From contig JBAPRR010000070.1 of NCBI GenBank assembly GCA_049281195.1, positions 1-20,728 of the forward strand: a stretch of 20,728 bases of DNA, written 5' to 3'. A program made the translations under genes and the position numbers. This DNA is from JBAPRR01 sp049281195 (GTDB lineage: Bacteria; Actinomycetota; Acidimicrobiia; Acidimicrobiales; CAVXTF01). Shown here piece by piece: positions 7,310 to 14,362 of the stretch; the first letter of the stretch is position 1; each line of letters opens with the position of its first letter. Under the pieces are notes generated by a model that had not been told where the DNA came from, ran no database searches, and worked only from the letters and a program-made list of their open reading frames with translations.

Positions 7310-7338
7310 TCTAAAGAATCTTGGATCGTTCGATCCAA
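7310..7338 (-). promoter_or_regulatory. Candidate promoter for the RpiR-pcd arm
   Basis: On the minus strand TTGGAT (7338-7333) and TTTAGA (7315-7310) are spaced by 17 bases. The -10 matches consensus poorly. If real, its -35 is part of the palindrome, so the regulator would repress its own operon. Confidence 0.3.
7321..7338. promoter_or_regulatory. Perfect palindrome, candidate RpiR operator
   Basis: TTGGATCG-TT-CGATCCAA is an 8-2-8 perfect inverted repeat in the 111-base divergent gap between the RpiR gene and lat. It lies near the middle of the gap, 33 bases from one start and 62 from the other. Dimeric HTH regulators bind such sites, and nothing else in the gap has comparable symmetry. 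A smaller CCCGGG...CCCGGG repeat occurs at 7345-7365. Confidence 0.6.
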
Positions 7339-7386
7339 ACGGTGCCCGGGGCGGCCAGTCCCGGGTCACACAGTTCCGGAACAAAC

Positions 7387-7393
7387 AGGAGGT
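7387..7393 (+). promoter_or_regulatory. Strong Shine-Dalgarno fixing the lat GTG start
   Basis: AGGAGGT ends 6 bases before the GTG at 7400 and 15 bases before the in-frame ATG at 7409. The spacing clearly favours the GTG. Confidence 0.75.
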
Positions 7394-7399
7394 CACCAC

Positions 7400-8794
7400 G
7401 TGTCAAAGATGTCGCCAACGCACCCGGCCTCCGACAGCGCTTCAGACCGGGACGCCGGTTTGATCAACGAGCTCGTGGCTCCCGCGTCGGTCCACGAGCA
7501 CCTTTCGCGCCACGTTCTGGCGGACGGTTACAAGCTGGTCGTGGATCTCGAGCGCAGCCACGGCAGCGTGCTGGTCGACGCCCGGGCGGGCACCGAATAC
7601 CTCGACTGCTACACGTTCTTCGCCTCTTTGCCCATCGGCTACAACCACCCCGATCTGGTCGAGGAGAACTTCTTGCGCACCCTCGGCCGCGCGAACGTCC
7701 ACAAGCCGGCCAACCCCGACGCCTACAGCGTCGAGTACGCCGAGTTCGTCGACACCTTCGCCAGGGTGCTCGGGGACCCCGCACTTCCACATCTGTTCTT
7801 CGTCGAAGGCGGCGCGCTTGCGGTCGAGAACGCTCTCAAGGTGGCGTTCGACTGGAAGTCACGCAGAAACGACAGAAACGGGCGCCCCGAGCGCGGCGAC
7901 ATGGTGATGCACCTGCAGCACGCATTCCATGGCAGAAGCGGCTACACGCTCAGTCTCACCAACACCGAGCCCATCAAAACGGAGAGGTTCCCGAAGTTCG
8001 ACTGGCCCCGTATCTCGAGCCCGGCGCAACGCTTCCCCCTGGCGGACTTTTCGGAATCCAACCGGCGGTCCGAAGACGAGGCACTGTCACAGGCGGTGGC
8101 CGCATTCGAGCAGAACCCCCATCAGATCGCATGCTTCGTTTGTGAGCCGATCCAGGCGGAAGGTGGAGATCGTCATCTTTCTGCCCGGTTCCTGGGCGAG
8201 ATGCAGGACCTGTGCAAAAAGTACGACGCACTGTTCGTTCTCGACGAGGTGCAGACCGGGGTGGGCGTCACCGGATCCCGGTGGATGTACGAAGGTTTGT
8301 CGCTCGAGCCCGACGTCGTCGCCTTCGCCAAGAAGGTTCAGGTCGGAGGCGTGATGGCGGGAAGGCGCGTGGACGAGGAACCGGACAACGTGTTCCAGGT
8401 GTCGGGTCGGATCAGCTCTACATGGGGTGGTGGGCTTTCCGACATGGTCCGCTCTACCCGGATTCTCGAGATCATCGAGCGCGACGGGCTGATCGACAAC
8501 GCGGCCAAGGCGGGACACGTGTTGCTCGGCTCTCTCGAGCAGATCGCCACAGAGCACCCATCGAGGATCTCCAACGCGCGCGGCAGCGGTCTGTTGTGTG
8601 CGGTGGATCTTCCGTCCACGGCCGAGCGCGATCGGGTCGTCAACTTGTTGCGCGAGGACGAACACGTGATCGTGCTTCCCTGTGGTGACAGGTCGGTCCG
8701 GTTCCGCCCGGGCCTGATCGTCACTGAAGAAGAGGTGACCCGAGCAGCGGACGCGCTCGGGCGTGTCGTGGAAAAGATGGACCGAGGCAATTGA
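7400..8794 (+). CDS. lat: L-lysine 6-aminotransferase (lysine epsilon-aminotransferase)
   Basis: A 464-residue PLP-dependent class III aminotransferase that moves the epsilon-amino group of lysine to 2-oxoglutarate, giving 2-aminoadipate 6-semialdehyde/piperideine-6-carboxylate and glutamate. The subgroup is recognised from LPHLFFVEGGALAVENAL (129-146), which is characteristic of Lat rather than of ornithine or GABA aminotransferases. Also present are CEPIQAEGGD (248-257), the cofactor aspartate D282 in LDEVQTG and the tandem lysines K311/K312 in FAKKVQVGGV, one of which should bind PLP. The length is close to characterised Lat proteins (about 450). The dehydrogenase for its product lies on the divergent arm. 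In beta-lactam producers this pair supplies 2-aminoadipate, but no beta-lactam synthesis genes are visible here, so catabolism is more likely. The TPP enzyme follows directly, possibly overlapping. Confidence 0.93.
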   Translation: MSKMSPTHPASDSASDRDAGLINELVAPASVHEHLSRHVLADGYKLVVDLERSHGSVLVDARAGTEYLDCYTFFASLPIGYNHPDLVEENFLRTLGRANVHKPANPDAYSVEYAEFVDTFARVLGDPALPHLFFVEGGALAVENALKVAFDWKSRRNDRNGRPERGDMVMHLQHAFHGRSGYTLSLTNTEPIKTERFPKFDWPRISSPAQRFPLADFSESNRRSEDEALSQAVAAFEQNPHQIACFVCEPIQAEGGDRHLSARFLGEMQDLCKKYDALFVLDEVQTGVGVTGSRWMYEGLSLEPDVVAFAKKVQVGGVMAGRRVDEEPDNVFQVSGRISSTWGGGLSDMVRSTRILEIIERDGLIDNAAKAGHVLLGSLEQIATEHPSRISNARGSGLLCAVDLPSTAERDRVVNLLREDEHVIVLPCGDRSVRFRPGLIVTEEEVTRAADALGRVVEKMDRGN

Positions 8795-10485
8795 GCGCAG
8801 TGCCATCATGCGACATGGGTACCGGCTCCAGGAGCACAACTGGTGCCGACCTGCTCGTCGCATCCCTGCGTGCGGCGGGGGTAAGCGTCGTCTTCGGCCT
8901 TCCCGGCGTCCACAACCTGGCGCTGTGGAGCGCCATATCCAGGTCCGACATCCATCTCGTCACGGTGCGTCACGAACAGGCGGCCGCATACGCCGCGGAC
9001 GGCTATTCGCGCACCACGGGCCGGGTCGGAGTTGCCCTCACCACGACCGGGCCGGGAGCGGCGAACACGCTCGGGGCGGTAGGAGAAGCGTGGGCCGGAC
9101 GCTCGCGGGTGGTTGTAGTTGCCACCGACATCCCGAGCACGCTTCGCCGACCCGGTGTGTATCGCGGCGTTTTGCACGAGACGGTCGACCAGGGCGCCAT
9201 GTTCGCTCCCGTCGTGAAGCGGGTGGCGAAGGTGACCGACGCGCGGCTGTCCGGCCAGGTGCTCACAGACGCGTTGGCAGATGCAGCCGAGGCACCGTCG
9301 AGACCCGTCTATGTCGAGATCCCGACCGACTATCTGTCTGTGGAAGTGGACGGCCTCTCTCCCGTCACCGCAGAGTCGTCGATTTCAGAAGCCCGGGATC
9401 AAACCGCCGACATCGATGCGGCCCTGGCATTGCTGGCTCGCTCGCAACGCCCTTTGATCTGGGTCGGTGGTGGAGCGGTGGCCTCGAATGCCTCGGTCGC
9501 AGTGGCGACCCTGGCGAGCAAGCTGTGCGCCCCCGTCATCACCACGTACCAGGCGCGCGGTCTGATCGGACGTGACCATCCGTGTGCTGTAGGGCTTCCA
9601 CCTCACGTCCCACAGGCCGGTCGACTGTGGGATGAAGCGGACGTGGTGGTAGCGGTTGGGACCGACTTCGACGGAATGATGACGCAGAACTGGCGCATGC
9701 CCGCGCCCCAGCGTCTGATCGTCGTCAACGTGGATCCTGTCGACGGCTCGAAGAGCTACGTCCCTGATGTCGTGATCGCTTCAGACGCCGCTTCGGCGGT
9801 CGCCGCGATCGCCGACTCAGTGGAGCAGCGTGAAGGCCTGGAAGCGCTTCGAGATCGGCTCGCCGGATTGCGCCGGCAGGTCCGTCAGGACCTTTACGAA
9901 GAGAACCCGGAGGCCGTCGAGTTCCTCGACGGGTTCGATCGAGCGGTGCCGAACGACGCCATCGTGGTTGCCGACATGTGCATCCCCGGGTACTGGCTCG
10001 GCGCGTTCCATCCGTTCAACGGACCTCGTCAACTCGCCTATCCCGTCGGTTGGGGAACCCTCGGTTTCGCCTTCCCCGCATCGATCGGCGCGGCGGTGGG
10101 GGCCGCGGCCGATCCCGGGCGGAGACCGGTGGTGAGTGTTTCAGGTGATGGTGGATTCCTGTTTGCCTGCGGGGAGCTCGCCACTCTCGCTCAGGAGAAC
10201 GTGCCCCTGACCGCGGTGGTCGTCGACGACGGCGGGTACGGGATGCTCCGTTTCGATCAGCGGCATTCCGGCGAAACGCCTTTCGGAGTCGACCTCGTCA
10301 CGCCCGACTTCGAAGCGCTGGCGCGCTCTTTCGGAATCAGTGCTCAGACGGTTGACGGCCTGGGGAAGGACTTCTCCGAGGCACTGGCGGAGTCCGTCGG
10401 CGATCCGAACCCTTCGGTTCTGGTCGCTCGAGCTTCCCTCGATCCGCCGCCCACCACCTCGCCGCGCTGGTACCGCGCCAGATAG
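8791..10485 (+). CDS. Thiamine-diphosphate-dependent enzyme, acetolactate synthase-like
   Basis: A protein of up to 564 residues with the three-domain layout of the acetolactate synthase/2-oxoacid decarboxylase superfamily. An N-terminal pyrimidine-binding domain carries the cofactor-activating glutamate E62 in VRHEQAAAYAADGYSR. A central domain spans about 205-345. A C-terminal pyrophosphate domain has GDGGF (452-456), but DDGGYGM (479-485) stands where the family usually has NN, so the metal-ligand asparagine is replaced by aspartate (D480). The start is uncertain: TTG 8791 overlaps the lat stop, GTG 8800 is in frame, and ATG 8815 gives 556 residues. It is surely cotranscribed with lat. Decarboxylation of 2-oxoadipate, or a carboligation using a lysine-derived aldehyde, are guesses from context. 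True acetolactate synthase is less likely: no small subunit gene is nearby. Confidence 0.85.
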   Translation: MSAVPSCDMGTGSRSTTGADLLVASLRAAGVSVVFGLPGVHNLALWSAISRSDIHLVTVRHEQAAAYAADGYSRTTGRVGVALTTTGPGAANTLGAVGEAWAGRSRVVVVATDIPSTLRRPGVYRGVLHETVDQGAMFAPVVKRVAKVTDARLSGQVLTDALADAAEAPSRPVYVEIPTDYLSVEVDGLSPVTAESSISEARDQTADIDAALALLARSQRPLIWVGGGAVASNASVAVATLASKLCAPVITTYQARGLIGRDHPCAVGLPPHVPQAGRLWDEADVVVAVGTDFDGMMTQNWRMPAPQRLIVVNVDPVDGSKSYVPDVVIASDAASAVAAIADSVEQREGLEALRDRLAGLRRQVRQDLYEENPEAVEFLDGFDRAVPNDAIVVADMCIPGYWLGAFHPFNGPRQLAYPVGWGTLGFAFPASIGAAVGAAADPGRRPVVSVSGDGGFLFACGELATLAQENVPLTAVVVDDGGYGMLRFDQRHSGETPFGVDLVTPDFEALARSFGISAQTVDGLGKDFSEALAESVGDPNPSVLVARASLDPPPTTSPRWYRAR

Positions 10486-10501
10486 CCGGCCCGGAGAACG
10501 G

Positions 10502-11236
10502 TCAGGCCAGCCTGTTGCCGCAGCTGGTGCAGAAGGCTGTTCCCGGCGCGTTGGCCGCTCCGCAGCGCGCGCAGCCACCGGCGACCGGCGCTCCACCTGT
10601 CGGGGCCGAAGTTGCCGCCCCACCCATCGACTGCGGCATAAGGCTCTGGAAGGACGCCCGAGGAGCTCCGGGGACGATGTTCTCCGGCTCCTGCTTGCGC
10701 AGAATGCCGCCGGCGAAGGCGATGACCGCGGCTATCAGGCCCAGAAAAGCCCCGACGTCCCAGCCGGCCAGTCCGCCGACGGGCTTCACGAAAAATGAGA
10801 TGACCGTGAGCAGCAACTGCAGTCCGAGGATGCCCGTCAGGAGCTGCCAGTGGGGGATCGGCAACCTCATCCCGTGCTTGACCATCGCTCTGGCAATCAG
10901 ATAGCCGATAACCACCAGGTTGAGTATGAGGATCAGGAAACGCCAACCGCCCGCGCCGTTGCCCAATGCGGTGACGCTTCCGTAGCCCGAGTACGAATAC
11001 CAGTTGAGAAAGAGACTGATGAAGAGGATTAGCGTCCCCACCCCGGCGATGTAATCCCCCATCCCCAGGCGCTTGAAGTCGATTCCAATCGCGATCGGCG
11101 TGGGACCTTGTTGTACCGGCTGTCCCTGTATGGGCTGTTGTACTTGCGCCGGCGCTTGTTGCGTCAGAGCGGCACCGCAGTTTGCACAGAAATGCGTGCC
11201 CAGCGGATTCTCAGTTCCGCATTGTTGACAGGCCAT
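10502..11236 (-). CDS. Four-TM membrane protein with zinc ribbons at both ends
   Basis: A 244-residue protein of unknown function. A zinc ribbon opens it (C3, C6, C17, C20) and a second closes it (C222, C225, C236, C239), both in the pattern CxxCG-x9-CxxCG. A Gln/Pro-rich linker (26-48) follows the first. Four hydrophobic helices lie at about 62-80, 99-118, 130-150 and 160-179. With even TM number, both ribbons should lie on the same side, presumably the cytoplasm. The ATG at 11236 is chosen for the AGGAGG 8 bases before it, although the frame opens earlier. The TPP gene is convergent with 16 bases between stops, and the NUDIX gene lies upstream on the same strand. Small zinc-ribbon membrane proteins are common in Actinobacteria and mostly uncharacterised; no reaction can be assigned. 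Confidence 0.8.
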   Translation of the reverse strand: MACQQCGTENPLGTHFCANCGAALTQQAPAQVQQPIQGQPVQQGPTPIAIGIDFKRLGMGDYIAGVGTLILFISLFLNWYSYSGYGSVTALGNGAGGWRFLILILNLVVIGYLIARAMVKHGMRLPIPHWQLLTGILGLQLLLTVISFFVKPVGGLAGWDVGAFLGLIAAVIAFAGGILRKQEPENIVPGAPRASFQSLMPQSMGGAATSAPTGGAPVAGGCARCGAANAPGTAFCTSCGNRLA

Positions 11237-11244
11237 ATTCCTTA

Positions 11245-11250
11245 CCTCCT
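11245..11250 (-). promoter_or_regulatory. Shine-Dalgarno fixing the zinc-ribbon protein start
   Basis: On the minus strand AGGAGG ends 8 bases before the ATG at 11236, and the protein from that codon starts directly with the zinc ribbon. The rest of the gap 11251-11462 holds no gene and no strong promoter or terminator that I can support, only a 5-base stem CGGAT/ATCCG at 11282-11298. Confidence 0.7.
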
Positions 11251-11462
11251 CGCCAGCGACCCCCACCGGGCGGTCGAGAGCCGGATCATTTTCATCCGAA
11301 TCTCAGCCCGAATAGATGGCCAGGTTTCTTTCCACGGCAAACCGCATCACCGCACTGTTACGGCGGCCGGATCGTATCTTGCCGCTGGCACTCCATGCTT
11401 GGATCATCTGTTCGGCGAAATACCGCCGGTACTTAGTTCGCGGTCATACAGGTGTGCCGGAC

Positions 11463-12041
11463 TCAGTCTTTCAACGCGTAAAGAAGGCGATCTACGAAAG
11501 CGGTTTGGGACTTGTTGAGCTTGAGGCGCGCTTCTTCCGGCGACATCCATTCGGCCTTGTCGACTTCGGGGAACGATCTGATACGGCCGGTTCCGCGGGG
11601 CCACTCCAGCTCCACCAGGTTGGACTTGATCGCGGTCGTTTCTATGGTGGTGTCGCCGGCGTCAATAGCCCACACATGAACGATCTTTCCGCCCCCCTGG
11701 CGCACCGCGCCGAGGTCTATCGGTTCCCCGTCGGGAGGGGGTTGGCCCAATTCCTCCTGGAACTCGCGGCGAGCCGCCAGGTAGGGCTCCTCCTGAGTGC
11801 TCTGCTCGATCTCACCTTTCGGGATCGACCATGCCCCTTCATCCTTCTTCGCCCAGAACGGGCCCCCGGGGTGCACGGCAAGCACGTCTATGCCGGTCGG
11901 AACCCGGCGGAATACCAGCAATCCGGCGCTACGTCTGGCCAAGTCTCCGTGTCTCCTCCCACTGCCGCCGGCCCCGCCCTTCTTACCCACTTCCTCACTT
12001 GATCCCTCCGGATCGCACACGTGAAGCTGAGCCCCCGCCAA
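11463..12041 (-). CDS. NUDIX hydrolase, COG4119-like
   Basis: A hydrolase of nucleoside-diphosphate-linked compounds, 192 residues if read from the TTG at 12041. The fold starts at about residue 36 with ARRSAGLLVFRR. HPGGPFWAKKDEGAWSIPKG (57-76) resembles the COG4119 group of predicted NTP pyrophosphohydrolases. The Nudix box spans G76-G99 with REFQEELG (92-99) intact, but the spacing from the first glycine to the first glutamate (E84) is seven residues instead of five. The first 35 residues are Gly/Lys-rich and not conserved-looking. Other in-frame starts are GTG 12020, GTG 11990 and TTG 11942, the last beginning at the conserved fold, so the start is uncertain. The glycosidase gene is divergent and very close. 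Substrate unknown: nucleotide clean-up or dinucleoside polyphosphate cleavage are family possibilities. Confidence 0.82.
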   Translation of the reverse strand: MAGAQLHVCDPEGSSEEVGKKGGAGGSGRRHGDLARRSAGLLVFRRVPTGIDVLAVHPGGPFWAKKDEGAWSIPKGEIEQSTQEEPYLAARREFQEELGQPPPDGEPIDLGAVRQGGGKIVHVWAIDAGDTTIETTAIKSNLVELEWPRGTGRIRSFPEVDKAEWMSPEEARLKLNKSQTAFVDRLLYALKD

Positions 12042-12066
12042 ACCATGTCGGTTGGCTCAGGCCCTT

Positions 12067-12071
12067 GGAGG
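12067..12071 (+). promoter_or_regulatory. Shine-Dalgarno supporting the GH3 start at 12076
   Basis: GGAGG lies 4 bases before the ATG at 12076, a slightly short spacing. The upstream in-frame TTG at 12052 has no comparable site, so the ATG is preferred. Confidence 0.55.
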
Positions 12072-12075
12072 TCGC

Positions 12076-14316
12076 ATGGGAGACGAGTCCCTCAGCCCAT
12101 TCTCGTTCGAGGAGGCCCTGTCGGCGATCGACCAAGGAGCAGAGCCGGATTCCGCGGCACGCCGTTTTGTTTCCGGGTTGACCTCCGAAGAGAAACTGTG
12201 GTGCCTCGACGGGGATGCACCGACGTGGGCCGGACTCGAGTTCCTCACCAAAGACGGCTACCACCGGATGGCCTTCCACGCCGCTCGCGTCGATCGGGTC
12301 GGTCTGGAGGGGTTCTCGTTCAGCGACGGCCCGCGAGGGGTGGTGGTCGGAAACGCCACCTGCTTCCCGGTGTCCATGGCCCGGGGAAGCACCTGGGACC
12401 CTGATCTCGAAGAACGAATCGGCGAAGCCATCGGCATAGAGCTCAGGGCATCGGGGGCCAACCTTTACGGCGGGGTCTGCGTGAACGTTCTCCGCCATCC
12501 GGCGTGGGGGAGGGCTCAGGAGACCTACGGGGAGGATCCGCATCACGTCGGCGAGATGGGAGCTGCGCTCACCCGGGGGATCCAGCGCCATGCCATGGCC
12601 TGCGTGAAGCACTTCTGTTGCAACTCGATGGAGAACGCAAGGTTCCGGGTCGACATCTCGATCGACGAGATCGCCCTCCACGAGGTGTACCTACCGCACT
12701 TCAAACGGATAGTCGACGAGGGAGTGGCGGTCGTCATGACCGCTTACAACGCGGTGAACGGTTCGTGGTGCGGCGAGAACGCGGCGCTGCTTACGGAGGT
12801 CCTGCGCGGTGAGTGGGAATTCAAGGGCTTCGTCATAAGCGACTGGATCTTCGGTCTCAGAGATGGTCCAAGGTCAGTACGTGCCGGGCTCGACGTCGAG
12901 ATGCCCTACCGGATGATTCGTGCCACACACGTCCCTGCGGCCCTCGAGGCCGGAGAGCTGTCGTGGGACGAAATCGACGAATCCGTTACCAGGGTCGTAT
13001 CCACGCTTCTTCGCTTCTCCTCGACATTGCGTTCCTCCTCGCCGCTGGACACCGGTGCGCCCGCCGGACGCCATGTCGTCTCGGGCACCGGTCACCGGTT
13101 GCTCGCCCGCGAGGTCGCGGCGCGCTCGGTGGTGGTCTTGAGAAACGAGGAGATCGATGCCGCGCCACTGTTGCCGCTGGACATCGCTTCCGCCCCTTCG
13201 ATTGCGGTCATCGGTCCGCTCGCCGACACCGTCAACCTGGGAGACGGCGGCTCGAGCGACGTGTGGGCTCTCGACTGCGTAACCGTTCTCGACGGTCTGC
13301 GCTCGGAAGCTCCGGACCTCGACATCGTCTACGACGACGGAGAGGTTCCTGAGCAGGCAGCCGCAATCGCCGCATCGAAGGATGTCGCCATCGTCGTCGT
13401 CGGCTACACGTACGAGGACGAGGGCGAGTTCATAGGTGACTTCGACAGTGCCCGCCTCATCTCCCTGTTCCCCCCGGCCGACGAGCCGGAGGTGGTCACC
13501 AGTTTCGGCATGGACATCGCCCACCTGCCGCCGGTGGTGAAGCCCGGGCACATCGCCCGCCGTCAAGCCGTGGAGATGTTCGCCAAAGGCGGTGACCGCA
13601 CCAACCTCCGCCTTCGGAAAAACGATGTCGATCTGATCCGCACCGTCGTCCACGCGAATCCCCGGACCGTGGTGGTGATCCAGGCCGGGAGTGCCGTCAT
13701 CTCGAGTGAATGGGACGCCACGGTGCCTGCCGTCGTGCAGGCGTGGTACGGGGGATCAGAAGCCGGTTCCGGACTGGCGGACGTGTTGTTCGGGCGGGTG
13801 AACCCGTCGGCCAGGCTCCCGTTCAGCGTGCCCGTTGATGAGTCTCACCTGCCGTTGTTCGAACGCGATGCCGATGAGTTCTCGTACGACAGGTGGCACG
13901 GTTGGTGGCACCTGGAGAATGCCGGTCACCAGGCGGCGTATCCCTTCGGGTTCGGCTTGTCCTATACGACATTCGACCTCGGTGCGGTCAGAGCACTTGT
14001 GGACACGGCCGGTCCCGAGCCGGTGATCCACGTCGGTGGATCGGTGGCGAACACCGGTTCGCGTGACGGCGCAGATGTGGTGCAGGTCTACGCCGCGCTT
14101 TCGGACTGTGAAGCACCGCGGCGTCTGGTCGGGTTCGCGCGCGTCGAGGTCGCCGCCGGATCGAGGCGAGAATTCGTCATCCCGGTCCCGGCTTCGCGTC
14201 TCGCCCAACGGGATCCCGTCGCTCACCGATGGATTGCGCCGACCGGCGACTACCGGTTGGAGGTGGCTCGGTTCGCGAAAGATCCGCACTCGAAGACGGT
14301 GGCGGTTTCCCTCTGA
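12076..14316 (+). CDS. Glycoside hydrolase family 3 protein (beta-glucosidase-like)
   Basis: A 746-residue retaining exo-glycosidase, cytoplasmic by the absence of a signal peptide, so it probably cleaves imported oligosaccharides or glycosides. The N-terminal barrel (about 35-315) shows FSDGPRGV (82-89, substrate aspartate D84), ETYGEDP (149-155), KH at 178-179 and the nucleophile D256 in VISDW. The second domain (about 345-570) carries the acid/base region around YEDEGEFIG (446-454; E447, E449 or E451). A fibronectin III-like domain ends it (about 655-740), after YPFGFGLSYTTF. About 50 residues separate EDEGEF from the GGDRTNLRL block (505-513), which in shorter family members are almost adjacent. 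Acetoacetyl-CoA synthetase follows after 46 bases on the same strand. Beta-glucosidase is the default; xylosidase or other beta-glycosidase activity is equally open. Confidence 0.9.
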   Translation: MGDESLSPFSFEEALSAIDQGAEPDSAARRFVSGLTSEEKLWCLDGDAPTWAGLEFLTKDGYHRMAFHAARVDRVGLEGFSFSDGPRGVVVGNATCFPVSMARGSTWDPDLEERIGEAIGIELRASGANLYGGVCVNVLRHPAWGRAQETYGEDPHHVGEMGAALTRGIQRHAMACVKHFCCNSMENARFRVDISIDEIALHEVYLPHFKRIVDEGVAVVMTAYNAVNGSWCGENAALLTEVLRGEWEFKGFVISDWIFGLRDGPRSVRAGLDVEMPYRMIRATHVPAALEAGELSWDEIDESVTRVVSTLLRFSSTLRSSSPLDTGAPAGRHVVSGTGHRLLAREVAARSVVVLRNEEIDAAPLLPLDIASAPSIAVIGPLADTVNLGDGGSSDVWALDCVTVLDGLRSEAPDLDIVYDDGEVPEQAAAIAASKDVAIVVVGYTYEDEGEFIGDFDSARLISLFPPADEPEVVTSFGMDIAHLPPVVKPGHIARRQAVEMFAKGGDRTNLRLRKNDVDLIRTVVHANPRTVVVIQAGSAVISSEWDATVPAVVQAWYGGSEAGSGLADVLFGRVNPSARLPFSVPVDESHLPLFERDADEFSYDRWHGWWHLENAGHQAAYPFGFGLSYTTFDLGAVRALVDTAGPEPVIHVGGSVANTGSRDGADVVQVYAALSDCEAPRRLVGFARVEVAAGSRREFVIPVPASRLAQRDPVAHRWIAPTGDYRLEVARFAKDPHSKTVAVSL

Positions 14317-14362
14317 CGTCCCACGCGGGCGTCTGCTCACGGTGTCTTAGGATCGATTCGTT

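Noticed and set aside
7289..7399. Upstream extension of the RpiR frame by 37 codons
   Set aside because: It would cover the palindrome and promoters, and the HTH domain starts normally at 7288.
7400..8794. Beta-lactam (cephamycin) biosynthesis cluster, suggested by lat and pcd
   Set aside because: No ACV synthetase, isopenicillin N synthase or other pathway gene is in the window; the context is catabolic.
8087..8863. Antisense open frame (258 codons) across the lat 3' end and the TPP gene start
   Set aside because: It spans two real genes and shows only shadow composition.
8791..10485. Branched-chain amino acid acetolactate synthase (ilvB)
   Set aside because: No small subunit or other ilv gene nearby, an altered cofactor motif, and operon linkage to lat.
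12874..13653. Antisense open frame (259 codons) inside the glycosidase gene
   Set aside because: No family resemblance or start signal; the sense frame is a continuous GH3 protein.
14315..14333. Small hairpin GACG-T-CCC-ACGC-GGG-CGTC after the glycosidase gene
   Set aside because: Bulged 7-pair stem overlapping the stop, with no T-run; too weak to call a terminator, and acetoacetyl-CoA synthetase may be cotranscribed.
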